A stretch of DNA of 64,000 bases from the NCBI GenBank assembly GCA_026018925.1, contig JAKSZU010000016.1, forward strand, positions 3,161,501-3,225,500, given 5' to 3'. The DNA is from Tupaia tana. Taxonomy: Eukaryota; Chordata; Mammalia; Scandentia; Tupaiidae. The notes under the pieces were generated by a model, which searched no databases, was not told where the DNA came from, and was given only the letters and a program-made list of their open reading frames with translations. Position 1 is the stretch's first letter. Every line of letters begins with the position of its first letter. Positions 42,449 through 53,655 of this stretch are shown one piece after another. The translations under genes were made by a program, and so were the position numbers.

Positions 42449-42655
42449 GTTGGCTCTGTAGTTTAGTGGTGAAGGGAGCTGGATCCCACATGGCCAACCA
42501 TGGTTCAAATGCCAGCCCACATGGCCTGAACAACAGCAGGCCTGTATGTGCCCCAGTCCTGACATGATGGAGAAGGAACCACAGTGTGACCAAGCCCTTC
42601 TCTGACTTTCTCAGTTACAAGTACATGCACACTCCGGCAATTAACAAGTACAAAA
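42449..42655 (+). repeat. S3-type SINE
   Basis: GGTTGGCTCTGTAGTTTAGT head, B box GGTTCAAATGCC, CCCAGTCCTGACATGATGGA body and CACTCCGGCAATTAAC end. Confidence 0.8.
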
Positions 42656-42761
42656 GAAACACCCTGAGGCTTAGCAAGTTGAATACATTTCTCCCAAATT
42701 CACCCAGCTAACCAACGGTAAGGGCGAGATGAGAACCCAGTCTACCTGGCTGTCAGGTCTA

Positions 42762-42768
<7 letters not shown>

Positions 42769-42794
<26 letters not shown>

Positions 42795-43053
42795 CTTTTT
42801 TTGGAGAGGTTTTTGCTATAGGGCACGTGCGCTCGCCAGACAGACAGAGAGAGACAGAGAGATAGAAAGTGAGAAATCACCCCCCAGAGGGGATGGCCAC
42901 GCCGCAATCCCTTCTCCTCCATTCTCCTGTCGGGATCTTGGGGACACACGCACACGCGCCCGGCGTGAGTTTAAGCCGCCGGGTCCGGGACTCAAACCGC
43001 GGTTGACTACGTGGGAGTCCAGCGACATAGCCATTACGCTAACTGCTGGTCCC
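42769..43053 (-). repeat. S1-type SINE with TSD and long poly(A)
   Basis: Reverse S1 with about 31 T before CTTTTTTTGGAGAGG. AGGTCTACCTTTT occurs at 42755 and 43054. Near consensus, with a CG-rich tRNA part (GCCGCCGGGTCCGGGAC), so it is young. Confidence 0.95.
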
Positions 43054-43183
43054 AGGTCTACCTTTTAAAGTCAAAGTGGTTACAGAACATGGACTTCCTC
43101 TGCCAGAGTGGGTAGCAATCAATCTTTTTTACAAAGAAAAAAAAAACAAACTGAATAATGCTTAGAGTCTTACTAAATAGAAG

Positions 43184-43304
43184 GGACTTCAAAAAGTTTC
43201 TGGGAAATTGAAATTAAAGTACTATTTTGGTACCAAAAAAATCAGAATCCATGCATAGTTTTTTCATAATAAACAGTTTCCATTAACTTTTTGAAGACCC
43301 TCAC
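43184..43304. mobile_element. Mariner-class MITE, second type
   Basis: Termini GGGACTTCAAAAAGTT and AACTTTTTGAAGACCCT are imperfect inverted repeats around AGAATCCATGCATAGTTTTT. Non-coding, about 120 bp. A relative lies at 52715-52845. Resembles HSMAR-type derivatives, name uncertain. Confidence 0.75.
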
Positions 43305-43479
43305 CTATTTTTACTTGCAGATTTTGTTTGATCACGTTCTTATCAGCAAGTTTGTTTCGTCCCCTCAGAAGAGTCTAAGAGTCTCAAGGATATGGACCAT
43401 GTTCCCTTTTAAATAGTTTCTTTCCTGGCTTTGCTTCATTAAGATAATCTCCAACCTGATTAAAAAATGTTCTTATCTG

Positions 43480-43660
43480 AGGCCAGCAGGTAGTATGGTG
43501 GTTAACACATGAGACTCCCGCATGGCTGACAGGGGTTTAAGCCCCAGACCTGGTGGCTTGCTTTCTCACTTTCTGTCTCTCTCTGGTGGGTGCATGTGCC
43601 CTATAGCAAATTTTAAAATAATAACAATAAATTAATTAAATAAATTAAATACATAAATAA
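43480..43660 (+). repeat. S2-type SINE
   Basis: GAGGCCAGCAGGTAGTATGG head, GGTTTAAGCCCC B box, GCTTTCTCACTTTCTGTCTC and a CCCTATAGCAAATTTT end with an AAT-rich tail. Confidence 0.88.
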
Positions 43661-43689
43661 TTCTTTAAAATAAAAAAATAAAGTGCCCC

Positions 43690-43781
43690 AAACAACCTAA
43701 CCTTGCAGGGCACAGTTTCAAGTCCACTCACTACAATGCTAGAGCCCAATGCCTTAACTACCACACCATCTACAGGCCCTT
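43690..43781 (-). repeat. SINE head fragment (S2-like)
   Basis: B-box complement AGTTTCAAGTCCA region, CAATGCCTTAACTACCACAC and terminus CATCTACAGGCCC. It lacks the 3' body. Confidence 0.7.
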
Positions 43782-44560
43782 CTTTACTGCCGCTATTTCA
43801 GAAACCATCAGATGCGTGAGTCAGTCTGGGGTTTGAATATAACGGCTTGACGTTGATGTCGAGACATAGTTTTTCATTTTTAAATACAAGCAAGAGGAGA
43901 ACACTGTTTCGACCGCTTACTTGTAGCTTACTTTTGTTTTCATGACTGTATTTAAAAGAAAAACAGGAATGCTTCTTGTTGTGGCTGCGAGGTGCTCATT
44001 ATCTTTATCATCAGAAAGTGCTCATTAACTCCTAATTGGGCCAGGTGCTTCAATCAGAGATGGCACCATTAAATTTAAAGTTATAGAAAGCTTCTCATTG
44101 TACTCATAATGGAACGATGCCTGTGTCTGAGAAGGGTTTAACTTCGCATATTTGAAAGTGTGTTCCATCCCAAGGGGTTTGTTCCGTGTGAGTTTCGAGG
44201 TAGCGAGATGTAAGATGTGCTAGGGGGATGGTATACTCGCCCGCCTGCAAACAGACACTGGTGTCTGCCACTAAAATATAGATATGCACATACCTGGATT
44301 CCCCTGAAATAAGGCCTGATAATGAAGGCATATCTCCCCGGAGAGCAGCATATTTAATTAGAATGGATTTATGTGCAGCTGGGCTTACCAGGATAGCCTC
44401 AAGAGATGAACGTCTTGTTATGGGAAAGCCCAAGAGGTGTAGCCGCCAATCTCCCCCCACCAGCCTCGCTCGCTACGAGCAGCAAAGTAGAGAACGTTCC
44501 GTTCCTAATAAAGCTGCAGACCCAGGCTCGGTGCTTCCTGCTTACTTTTTGAGAATGAGC
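43782..44560 (+). other. Repeat-free block, candidate conserved non-coding sequence
   Basis: No repeat family detected. It is rich in homeodomain-like TAATTG/TTAATTAG words, for example AACTCCTAATTGGGCC at about 44026 and TATTTAATTAGAATGG at about 44349. Open frames are short. The judgement that it may be conserved is inference. Confidence 0.4.
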
Positions 44561-44642
44561 TCTTAGAACCCAAGAGCCGCACCTTTCACTAAGGGGAGAA
44601 ACCTACCTCTATGGTCACAGTTGAAAGCCAGAGGACCTACCC

Positions 44643-45290
44643 ATGGCCTCTGAGTGCTGTGACTTAGCAAGAGGGCAAGGCCCTCCTTCCCTGTCCACCT
44701 TTCATCATAGTGGATCCCTAACACAGAGCGCTCAAATCCATAATGGATCCCTAACACAGAGCGCTCAAATCCATAATGGATCCCTAACACAGAGCGCACA
44801 GATTCATAATGGATCCCTAACACAGAGCGCACAGATTCATAATGGATCCCTAACACAGAGCGCACAGATCCATAATGGATCCCTAACACAGAGCGCTCAA
44901 ATCCATAATGGATCCCTAACACAGAGCGCACAGATTCATAATGGATCCCTAACACAGAGCGCACAGATTCATAATGGATCCCTAACACAGAGCGCTCAAA
45001 TCCATAATGGATCCCTAACACAGAGCGCACAGATTCATAATGGATCCCTAACACAGAGCGCACAGATTCATAATGGATCCCTAACACAGAGCGCACAGAT
45101 TCATAATGGATCCCTAACACAGAGCGCTCAAATCCATAATGGATCCCTAACACAGAGCGCACAGATTCATAATGGATCCCTAACACAGAGTGCACAAATC
45201 CTGTCCATGCAAACATTTCATCCTTGTCTCTGTAACCAAAAAGGTATTCTTGGCAATGCCCCAACAAAGCTTATTTTTTTCCCTCACTAA
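44643..45290 (+). other. 215-codon open frame across the 33-bp minisatellite
   Basis: ATG at 44643, then 14-15 repeats of the 11-residue unit GSLTQSAQIHN, ending SMQTFHPCLCNQKG...FFPH. The peptide repeat is invariant although the DNA copies differ. The minus strand also holds an open frame over the array (44563-45267), in which the repeat peptide does vary. No known family, signal peptide or membrane segment. A real gene is unproven. Confidence 0.35.
44712..45206. repeat. 33-bp minisatellite, about 15 copies
   Basis: The unit begins GGATCCCTAACACAGAGCGC and comes in two main forms, A (CTCAAATCC) and B (ACAGATTC), ordered A A B B B' A B B A B B B A B C. Copies are otherwise identical, which implies very recent expansion or homogenisation. 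Each unit has a BamHI-type GGATCC. The last copy (C) is diverged and ends the array. Confidence 0.98.
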
Positions 45291-45638
45291 TCCCTTCTAG
45301 AAAATAGTTTTCTTTAAAATAAAGTTTTTAAATATTAACTTATTGCATAAAGAGAAACATATAATGATTGTCAGGGAATTTATTCAGTTTCAAACCAGAG
45401 CAAGTAATGCATAAACATGTTATTAAAATGCAAAATAATAAAACGTCGAGACATACAATATTTGCACAGCTCCTTTTAACTGACAAATAATCTTACAACC
45501 AACTCTTTGAGTAAGGCAGGAAAAGTCTTCTCTTCCTCATATCCCACCAATTGTTGTCCTCTGCTAAGATAAAAACAAAAACAAAAAACTATGAAATAAC
45601 TAGCGATTACAAATCCAAGTTATAGTAAGGAGTCTAGG

Positions 45639-45893
45639 GTCAGCCCTTAGCACAGTGGTACACACAGAGCAGGAACCCACATGTTCCACTGGGGTTCAAA
45701 TCCCAGCCCCAGCAGCTAGAAAAACACACCAGGTGCATGTGCATGTGTGCCCCAAATCCTGATGAGATGGAGACGTGGAGAAGGGCTTGCAGCATGCCCG
45801 TGCCCACTGCGGACAGCTTTCTCTCTCTGTCCTAGCCCCATCTCCCTTCGGGGTGGGGAGAAACACATGCCCTCTGGCAGTGAAAAACAAAAC
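45639..45893 (+). repeat. S3-type SINE, well preserved
   Basis: GGGTCAGCCCTTAGCACAGT head, B box GGTTCAAATCCC, AGCTAGAAAAACACACCAGG, AAATCCTGATGAGATGGAGA body and CCTCTGGCAGTGAAAAAC end. Confidence 0.86.
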
Positions 45894-47940
45894 TAAGTTG
45901 AACTGGAGGTCGTGTTAACTAGCCTGACTGAAACTACACGCTATGCACATGTTTATTATCCTCACTGCTCTAGTCATTTTCATTGCCTGACTAGAAATTT
46001 CTAATCCGAAATGTATTCATCGTTCCTAGCGTTCATGGGAAAGTGACCCAGAGCCCACTTGTGCAGCACATGTGACCCATAATCACCCCTTGGTGACTCA
46101 CCGATGTGACCGAGGCATTTGAAGAAAGTTGACCAGCACAATTTCCGTCTCATGCTGGGCACGCACGCGGGTCTATCCTGGCGATCATTAACAACTCTGG
46201 CAAGATGCTAGAAACTGCTTTCTCAGGAGGCTTACCGAAAAAGCCCACAGATTATGTAGCAAAACCAAATCGGAAAGATACTTTCTAGGGTTTAGTGAAA
46301 AGACCCAGACAGAGAACACAGACTGAAATAATGAATAGGCAGCTCAAGGGGAAGATGGAGAAAGAGTAGCAAATGCCCTCCCAAGGTTCATTACGCCTCT
46401 TGAGCTGCTGGTAGTAAAGTTAATTTTTAAATGCTTTGAGGTGATTAAGAAGCTGAGCATCACTCTAAATGTAAATAAGTCCCGTTTCATTTCCTCCAAG
46501 CCTGCACTGATGGGACGGTCACCAGCTCCTTGGCTGCTGATAAATTTAAGCTCCGTAGTCAAGTTCATAATTAACCCTGTCTTCTTACGAAGTCAAAGCT
46601 TAGCAAATTCATTTGTAAATATAAGCACACCCAGAGACCTCGTCCGCGACAGGTTCACTGGGAGAAATTACGTGGAAAGCCACAGTAAGATCCGAAGGCC
46701 TTGCTGTGTGGACGACGCTTGCAGGCCAAATATTTGCTAGAAGGTAGTGCCACTTCCTTCAACCAACACATTTGAAAAGTAATTTGAGAGAACATCCTAG
46801 GAGTTGAATTTGGGTCCTTTTTCTGATAACAAGATATATGCCCCTTCAACTTCAAGCTCCTGGAAAGGGCCCAATGAATTATTTATGTCCCGCTCACTTG
46901 CGCTCTCTCCCTGCGAAGGCTCTATTCATTCCTCTCTCTTATCGTAATAAGCCGGGTCACCACAGAACTGAACCTAAATCACGACTACTTGGTGTGGCCT
47001 GCTGCCTGGGCCTGGCTGGCCTACTTTATGTTGTTTGTACTTCACTGAAGTCGGCGTGCTGGTGTAAGATTGTATAACTGCTTTACCCCGGGAACCCTCA
47101 TAAAAATGAGAGGGTTGGTTCATAAAACTATCCCACTGTGCAAAAACTGTAAATAGCTTCCTTAGAGGCAGGACAAATCCAAGGCTGCAAAAACCGTACA
47201 CCCCTGGTGCCAGAGAACAGAACCAGCCCCTGCGGAGGTGGTGCCGCTGCCATCCGGCGGTGTCCTGCTTGTCCTGGGAATCGCAATGCCAATTGTTCCA
47301 TGCGTGTTTTGCAACTCAGCACCACTTCCTCGCTCCTGTTTCCCTCTGTTTCCGCTTTGCCACTGTTTGCAGACACAGGAAGAGGCCGGTGGGCTTGGAC
47401 GGGGACAAGGCGCCCCGCCTGAGCACAGCATGTTTGCAAGTCAAGTGAAGATCGCTCACCCTGCTGTGTTTACACGAGGGGTTAAGGAAACAAACAGTCC
47501 CTGTACAGCTGCTGTTTTTGCTGTCTGTTTCCAAAGTTCGCAATGGTGTTCTAGAACTAGACTCTGATCCCAGTGTCCTAAACAGAAGCGGATTTGGGGA
47601 TTTTCTTAGAGGCCTGTGTTGTTTGCAGTACTTCCACTACCAGCACACCGGACACGCTCTGTCTCCTTCAGCCTGTGACTAAAGGGTAACCAGCACCTCA
47701 TTTCAAAATGGGTTTCTCCCTATTCCCTTAAGAAGCAACGAGGTAATAGCAGAACGCCAGGAGACGTCACAGCTGTGGATACAGTCCAGAGAAAGGCAGC
47801 CCGTTGGCATCCCGGCTGGGAGGCTGGCTCTTCCACTTACAGTAGTGTAATCTGAGCTGCAAGTAAATTTCAAGCCACATTTCACCCTTCCTGAAGCAAT
47901 GAACCTGAGGAGGCTGTGGGAGAGAGGTAGGGTAGTCTAC
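45894..47940 (+). other. 2-kb repeat-poor block with candidate conserved element
   Basis: No recent SINE. The part 46330-46740 is AT-balanced, repeat-free and rich in ATTA/TAAT words, so it is a candidate conserved non-coding element by inference. Around 47160-47570 several GC-rich open frames overlap in different frames with no recognisable protein. Confidence 0.4.
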
Positions 47941-48102
47941 GGGTGGTTCTCACAGTGGGGCCCCAGTGGCATCATCTGGGAACTTGTTAGAAATGCCAAG
48001 TCTCAAACTTATGAATCAAAGACTTTGAAAGTGGGGCCTGGAAATACCTGTTTCAAAAATTCATCTAGGTGGTTTTGCAGCTAAAGTTTGAGAACCGCTG
48101 GA
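47941..48102. mobile_element. MER5A-like hAT-Charlie MITE
   Basis: GGTGGTTCTCACAGTGGGGC at the left, AACTTGTTAGAAATGCCAAG and GTGGGGCCTGGAAATACCTG inside, AAAGTTTGAGAACCGCTGG at the right. The GTGGTTCTCA...TGAGAACCGC terminal inverted repeats and internal motifs fit MER5A. Confidence 0.85.
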
Positions 48103-48239
48103 AAGGGGGTAGCAAGGCTAGATCCGTCTGTGAACCGCCGCTGCAGATGCCAGCTCTACAGGCCTTCACGTGTGACTCACTTCAGTTTCCATCCGGAAAA
48201 CAGGCGGGAATAAAGAAGCTGCTGGGACCACGTAGTGAA

Positions 48240-48370
48240 TACATTTTGCCTGCTAAACACTAAGTATAGGGCCTACTCATAGAAAATACTCATAAATGCC
48301 AGTTAACGTTGCTTTTAGTTTTTGGAAATACTGGGACTGGAACAAAGTATGCATTCAATAAATGAAATGG
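48240..48370 (+). repeat. MIR/L2-type 3' tail fragments
   Basis: AGTATAGGGCCTACTCATAG...ACTCATAAATGCCAG and CAAAGTATGCATTCAATAAATG are typical eroded 'cataataggcactcaataaatg' ends. Confidence 0.5.
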
Positions 48371-48900
48371 ATCCATGCGTGGATGACAGGACAAAAGTGG
48401 GCCGCTGGTGTGGACTAGGAGAATACTGATGGTAATCCATAGCTAGCCCTCCGCATTTTAGAGAGCGAAGTAGAAAAGTACATGTAGTGCTCTCTGGTGC
48501 CTTGTGCACATTCCATGCAGTTAACAAGTGGAAAAGGTAGGACGGGATGAATGGAAAAAGAAAAGGGCAGGGAGACAAAGGATGAGCATTGAAATTGCTG
48601 ATTTTCTGCATAGCATTTTAAATACAGACCGAGCTCTAACCTTTCTTGTCTTCAAGCAAGCCACCCTAGAGCTGTGAAACTCCTAACACCTTGAGCATTT
48701 TAGACTCTCTACCTTTCTCCCCTCATTTAAGGCACTATTTCTGGATACAGAGCTGCCTTCGTTTTCCCCTAATTGTGACACTTTGATGCGGAGGAGTACT
48801 CAAAAGGGAGAAGTGAGGAAGGATCCTGAAAGCATCAGGTATGACATGAGAGAGGGAAGGCCCGGGACTGCTGGGGAAATTCAGAGGACATCCATTGCCA
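48371..48900 (+). other. Unique sequence
   Basis: Nothing recognised. Confidence 0.5.
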
Positions 48901-48909
48901 AAGTCAACG

Positions 48910-49885
48910 AAGCAACTGATGGTGGGGTCACAGTGAGCAAGTGCTCATGGAGTAATGACAGGATATGTTCAGGAGGTCACGGGGAGGACATCCAATCATG
49001 GAGTCATTGACAGTATTGGTCATGGGGTCATGACTGTATAATCGTGTGGTAATGGGGCATCTGCACATGAGGTCATGGGGGCGTTTGATCATGGGCTCAT
49101 AGGAGCCTCTGCTTGTGGGGTTGTGGGGGCACCTAATCATGGGGTCATGGCAGCATAAGATTATAGGGTCATGGTGGCATCTGATCATGCGGTCATTGGG
49201 GCACAGGCTAGTGGGGTCATAGGTGGAATCTGATCATGTATTGAGGGCACCTGATGGTGGGATTTGGGGGTCACCTGCTTAGGAGGTCATTTAAGCATCT
49301 GCTCATGGGGTCGTGAGGGCAGCTGATCATGAGGTAACAAGGAGAATCTGATCATGAGGTCACACAGACATCTGGTCATGGGTCATGGGAGCACATGATC
49401 ATAGGTCACAGGGAAACCTGATCACGGGGTTATCCGGTCATGGGATCAAGAGGCATCTGCTCATGGGATCCTGGGAAAACCTGATCATGAGGTTACGAGA
49501 GCATCTGATCATGCGGTAACCTCTGATCCTGGGGTCATGGGGCATCTGCTGTGGCACCACAGAGGGCATCTGATCCGGGGGTCACAGAGGCATTGGTCAT
49601 GAGGGTATCTCATCACAGGGTCATAAGGGCATTTGGTTGTAGGTTCACAGAAGGCTTCTGGCCATGGGGTCGTGGGGGCATCTAATCACTAGGTCCTTAG
49701 GGCACCTGCTTGTGGGGTGGCATTTAATTGTGTGCTATGGGGGCATCTGATCATAGATCACAAGAAGCTTCTGATCATAAGGTTATTGGGGGCATCTGAT
49801 CCTGGGTCATGGAGGGCTCTGATCATGAGGTCACAGGGCATCTAACCATGGGGTCAGGGGGTCTTCTGATTATGGCCTCAGGAAA
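48910..49885. repeat. ~24-bp degenerate minisatellite, about 40 units
   Basis: Consensus near CATCTGATCATGGGGTCATG plus a few G. Spacing is mostly 24 bp (range about 22-27) and copies are roughly 60-85 percent alike, so it is old. Almost every unit carries TGATCA and a GGGTCA/AGGTCA hexamer. Open frames over the array show 8-residue periodicity on the minus strand and are not credible genes. Confidence 0.93.
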
Positions 49886-50479
49886 CAGTTACTGTATACC
49901 CTAGGGTCGAAGTTAGAGGGGAGGAGAGAAAAGCTATCAGCTGGAAATCCCTGTAAAAACCAGCTGAATCTGCTAATTCCACACTACTGTGAGGAAAGTG
50001 TGCAGTGGCTTGATTAACTGAGGAAAAATGTTTTCTTTGACCTGAAATCATGCAACGCCTACCAGTCCTGTGCTGAGACGAAGGGAAACTGCCTGTCTGG
50101 CATTCACACCCACACGGTCTTCCTCTGTGGACATGCCCACCACCCCGAGAACGTCAGGAAGTGCGGAGACCACGGCGGAGCTAGCAGGTACCTCCCCGAG
50201 TGAGTGCGGCTGAGCGTTTCTTCCTTTCTCCCCAGATCAGGCCTGTGCCAGAGGCGAAGGGACCACAGAATAGAAGAGCTGATACTCTCCTCGAAATGAG
50301 AAGCACGGCACTGCGAAGGCTGCCGTGAGGTAACCGGAGTGGCACCCAGACTGAGGCCCTGAGGCCCTGTTCTCGGTAGTGTATTTGCAAGCAGTGTCTA
50401 TGGCTATCTCCGTAACCACCGTCCCGCCCTGACTCCAGTTTCTTCAAATAAGTCTTCATAATTGACACGACCTTTTCTG
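49886..50479 (+). other. Unique sequence
   Basis: No repeat or exon recognised. Confidence 0.5.
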
Positions 50480-50733
50480 TTGTTTTCTTTTTTACCAGGA
50501 GGCATGTGAACTAGCCAGAGAGAGGAGGGGGTGAGGGTGGGAGTGGGGAGAAAGCACCTCGACGGGGTGTGGTCACCGTGCAATCCCTTCTCCATTTCTC
50601 CACCCTGTCGGGATCCTGGGCATGCACACACACACCGGCACGTCCCCAAGGCGGCAGGGCTGGGATTTGGACTCCTGGGTTGGCCATGTAGGTTCCATCT
50701 CCCCCAGCCAGCAGGCTACAGGGTCAGCCCAGC
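50480..50733 (-). repeat. S3-type SINE
   Basis: Reverse orientation: TTTTACCAGGAGGCATGTGA, AAAGCACCTCGACGGGGTGT, CACCCTGTCGGGATCCTGGG and GGCTACAGGGTCAGCCC terminus. Confidence 0.82.
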
Positions 50734-51511
50734 CGTAGCCTGTTCTAACCAGACTTCATAAAGCCTCTGACTGTGAGTCAGGATGTGAGTTGTCCTTCCA
50801 GATCGCCCACTGTAAGCCCGTATGACAGACACAGGGTGCCATCTACCCACGATGGCAGGGTGTCTCACGGAGTTCTTCCTGCTGCTCACTCCCACTTCCC
50901 AGCCTCTGAAACTATTTTACTCGCAGCTCTTCTCAGTGACGATGTCTGCTCTCATCCCCTGAAAGTCACGTGTCCTCATCTGGCCCCAGGGGACAACTTA
51001 TATCCTTTCATCCTCCCCAACCAGGCCTCAGAGACCTTTTTCCCATAGAAAGGAAGAAACTGAGACTTCTCGATTATCCCTAATGCCGAGGGGATGGATG
51101 GTGGTCAGCGGTTTGATCCCCGAAACTCGAGTCACTTCTGTCGGTTGGAAACCCTTTCCTCCTGTCTTATGCCCTCTGACCCTGACCTCCAGGCCCTCTG
51201 CTTCTGGTCTTCACCACCCTCTTTGCAGAGTTTTCAGGGCTGTTCTCGCCCACAAAAGCTAGCCAAGTGCTCAAGGGGAGTGACAAGTTTCTCGCAGTTC
51301 TCACCTAATGACAGAAAAATAAGTGCTCTGAAGCCAAATATAAGCAAATAATAAGTACATAAATACAAGTAAGTACCATGTTCGACTCAGAACTTCAGCC
51401 CCCTAAGACAAGAGTCTTTACCAGGGCACATCGCGTACTGGTCTCCTGCTTTTACAAAGAACCCAGGGCATCCAATGGAGACAACAGTTACTGCTCCAAA
51501 GTAGGAATCTT
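50734..51511 (+). other. Unique sequence
   Basis: Pyrimidine-rich and perhaps an eroded L2 remnant in 50780-51050. Nothing firm. Confidence 0.45.
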
Positions 51512-51822
51512 TTTTTTTTAATTTTTAAAAATATTTTAATTTTTTTCTTTTTCCTTTCTTTTTTTTTTTTTGGGGGGGGGGTGGGGGAGGTTTTTGCTAT
51601 AGGGCACATGCACTTGCCAGAAAGACAGAGACAGACAGAAAGTGAGAAATCCCCCAGGGGGCACGACCACGCAGCAATCCCTTCTCCTCCATTCTCCTCT
51701 TGGGATCTTGGGTACGCACACACACTCGCCTGGCGTGAGTTTAAGCAACCGGGTCCGGGACTCGAACTGCGGTCAACTACATAGGAGTCCAGCAACAGCC
51801 ATTACGCTAACTGCTGGTCTCC
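51512..51822 (-). repeat. S1-type SINE with TSD
   Basis: Reverse S1 with long T/A-rich tail and a G10-type run at about 51572-51589. AGTAGGAATCT before and AGTAGGATTCT after are the TSD. Terminus CTAACTGCTGGTCTC. Confidence 0.92.
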
Positions 51823-52026
51823 AGAGTAGGATTCTGGAAAGCCATAAACCCATGTCCCAAAGATCTTCACTTACATTCAGAATATTGTCAGAATTATCTT
51901 CACATACCTGGCAAGGTTGAATCAATCACTGTGCTGAAACAATAGAGCTAATTCCTGAAGAGGTGGGTCAGGCCTACTGGATCTTTCTCACAGCCTTTGA
52001 GGAATTTCTGTTTAACATCTTTAGCT

Positions 52027-52412
52027 GTTATGGTTCAGACAATGGTTTGTCCCCCAAAGGTTCATATGTTGGAATTTGGTCTCCCATGTAATGGTTTGGG
52101 GGGGTGGTGAGACCCTGTGAGCAAATTGGACCATGAAGGTACCAGTTTTATGAATGAATTAATGCTGTCTCATGAGAAGCTGAGTTCTAACTCGTGAGAG
52201 AGGGTTAGTTCTCGTGAGAACAGAGTGTTATAAAGAGAAAGCCGCCTGCAGGCATCCTCTCTGCTCCTCCTGGCCGTGTTGTTGCCGTCCTGATGCCAGC
52301 CCCATGCCTTTGGACTTTCCAGCCATGACATCATGAGTCATGTAAACCTCTACTCTTTGTAAATCTCCTGGTCGCAGGTATTTCTGTTAGCAGCACAATG
52401 CTGGACTAAGAT
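52027..52412 (+). mobile_element. MaLR LTR (MST-like), solo
   Basis: TGTTATGGTTCAGACAATGG start, CAAAGGTTCATATGTTGG, ATGAATTAATGCTGTCTCAT, GTTATAAAGAGAAAGCC (TATAAA-like), CCTTTGGACTTTCCAGCC, AAACCTCTACTCTTTGTAAA and end CAATGCTGGACTAAGATG. Complete order for an MST/MLT1-type LTR. Confidence 0.87.
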
Positions 52413-52714
52413 GCTTGCTAAGTGCAACGATCATTGAAAATGATAAAAAGTGCTTCGTAAGTGGAATGTTACCAGATCAACCCATAAGGACCTTTATCTC
52501 TGGGCAAATAGCGTCTTCTTCATCATGCCACTGTCCTTTACGGCAGCAATAACGGCAGCAAGCTCGCAGTCCATGGCTGTGTAGACCGTGACTAAGAACA
52601 GGCTCCCAAGCCAAGCAGCTATGCGTCCAGACCTTAGCTCCATTGGTCCGTGGGTGGCTCCACTTCTGTGATCCTCCCTTTCCTAACTGGAAAATGGAAC
52701 AACAGCATCCTGAG

Positions 52715-52845
52715 GAGGCTCCAACAAGTTCATGAAAAACGGAATTGAAGGACAAACTTATTCTAATCCAAAAAAATAAAGGAAATTTGAAATGCATGCA
52801 CGGTTTTTCGTAATACGCATTTCCCATGAACTTTTGAAGACCACC
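52715..52845. mobile_element. Mariner-class MITE, second type (another copy)
   Basis: CCAACAAGTTCATGAAAAAC at the left, TGCATGCACGGTTTTTCGTA inside and CCCATGAACTTTTGAAGACC at the right. Same plan as 43184-43304. Confidence 0.75.
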
Positions 52846-53640
52846 CCCCCACACCATATTTCTCTCAAAGTGTCATTGTGGTGAGTGAGCACATCGTGCA
52901 CAATTCCTGGAACCGGGCAAGCATGCCTATGTGAGCTTGTACTTCTGTCCCGTTTTACATTCCTGAAAGCATCAATATGAGGCAGAGGAGACAAAGGCAC
53001 CCCACTTCACAAATTAAAATAAAAATGGACTGAGATCGGTAAACCAGCCTGCGCTGAATCACAGCACAGGGCAGAGCCAGCGCGTGCCTCCGAGGTCCTG
53101 ACTAGGCTACGCGGCCCTGCCCGGCACCATTGTGTACTTCTGCATTAACAGGACATTCCTGTGTAATTAACATAAAGTCCTCTTAACACTAATCCCATGG
53201 AGCAGGTGGGGCAGACAAACGGGAAAACAAGGCAGGGCACACAGCTGGTTAGCGGCAGGGCAGCAACACAGCTGAGCGGCTCAGGGTGGGTGCCTCACTC
53301 GTGGGGGAGCTAAAGCTAAGAGAGCTGCCCAGGCTGTGCAGGACCAGCACGCACGTCCCCAGGGAGCGCAGGCAGAGCCTCGGCACTCCACAGCGGGAAA
53401 TGGAGCATTCGAAGGCACAGGAGAGACCACGGCTGTGGGTACCAGAGACCTGGCGGGGGACTGGGAGCGAGAGGGGCTCAGGAAAAAACGAAACGCCAGT
53501 GTATGCAAACAGGGCAGACAGGTCCCAGGGTGGTGTACACAGCAGGGTGAGGACACAGGGCACTGCTCATCACAGACAGATGCACACAAAACCTGGCAGA
53601 GTGCAAGCAGATGGTGGGCAGCATGAATGTTCTTTGCTGA
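52846..53640 (+). other. Unique sequence
   Basis: No repeat or gene recognised. Open frames here on both strands overlap each other. Confidence 0.5.
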
Positions 53641-53655
53641 AGATGGTGAATACGG

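Noticed and set aside
44563..45267. Minus-strand repeat protein over the 33-bp array
   Set aside because: Any 33-bp array without stops yields long frames. Here the peptide units vary freely, unlike the plus-strand frame.
48910..49885. CRISPR array or satellite with spacers
   Set aside because: Units are degenerate, spacing drifts by several bases, there are no unique spacers between identical repeats, and the context is a mammalian genome.
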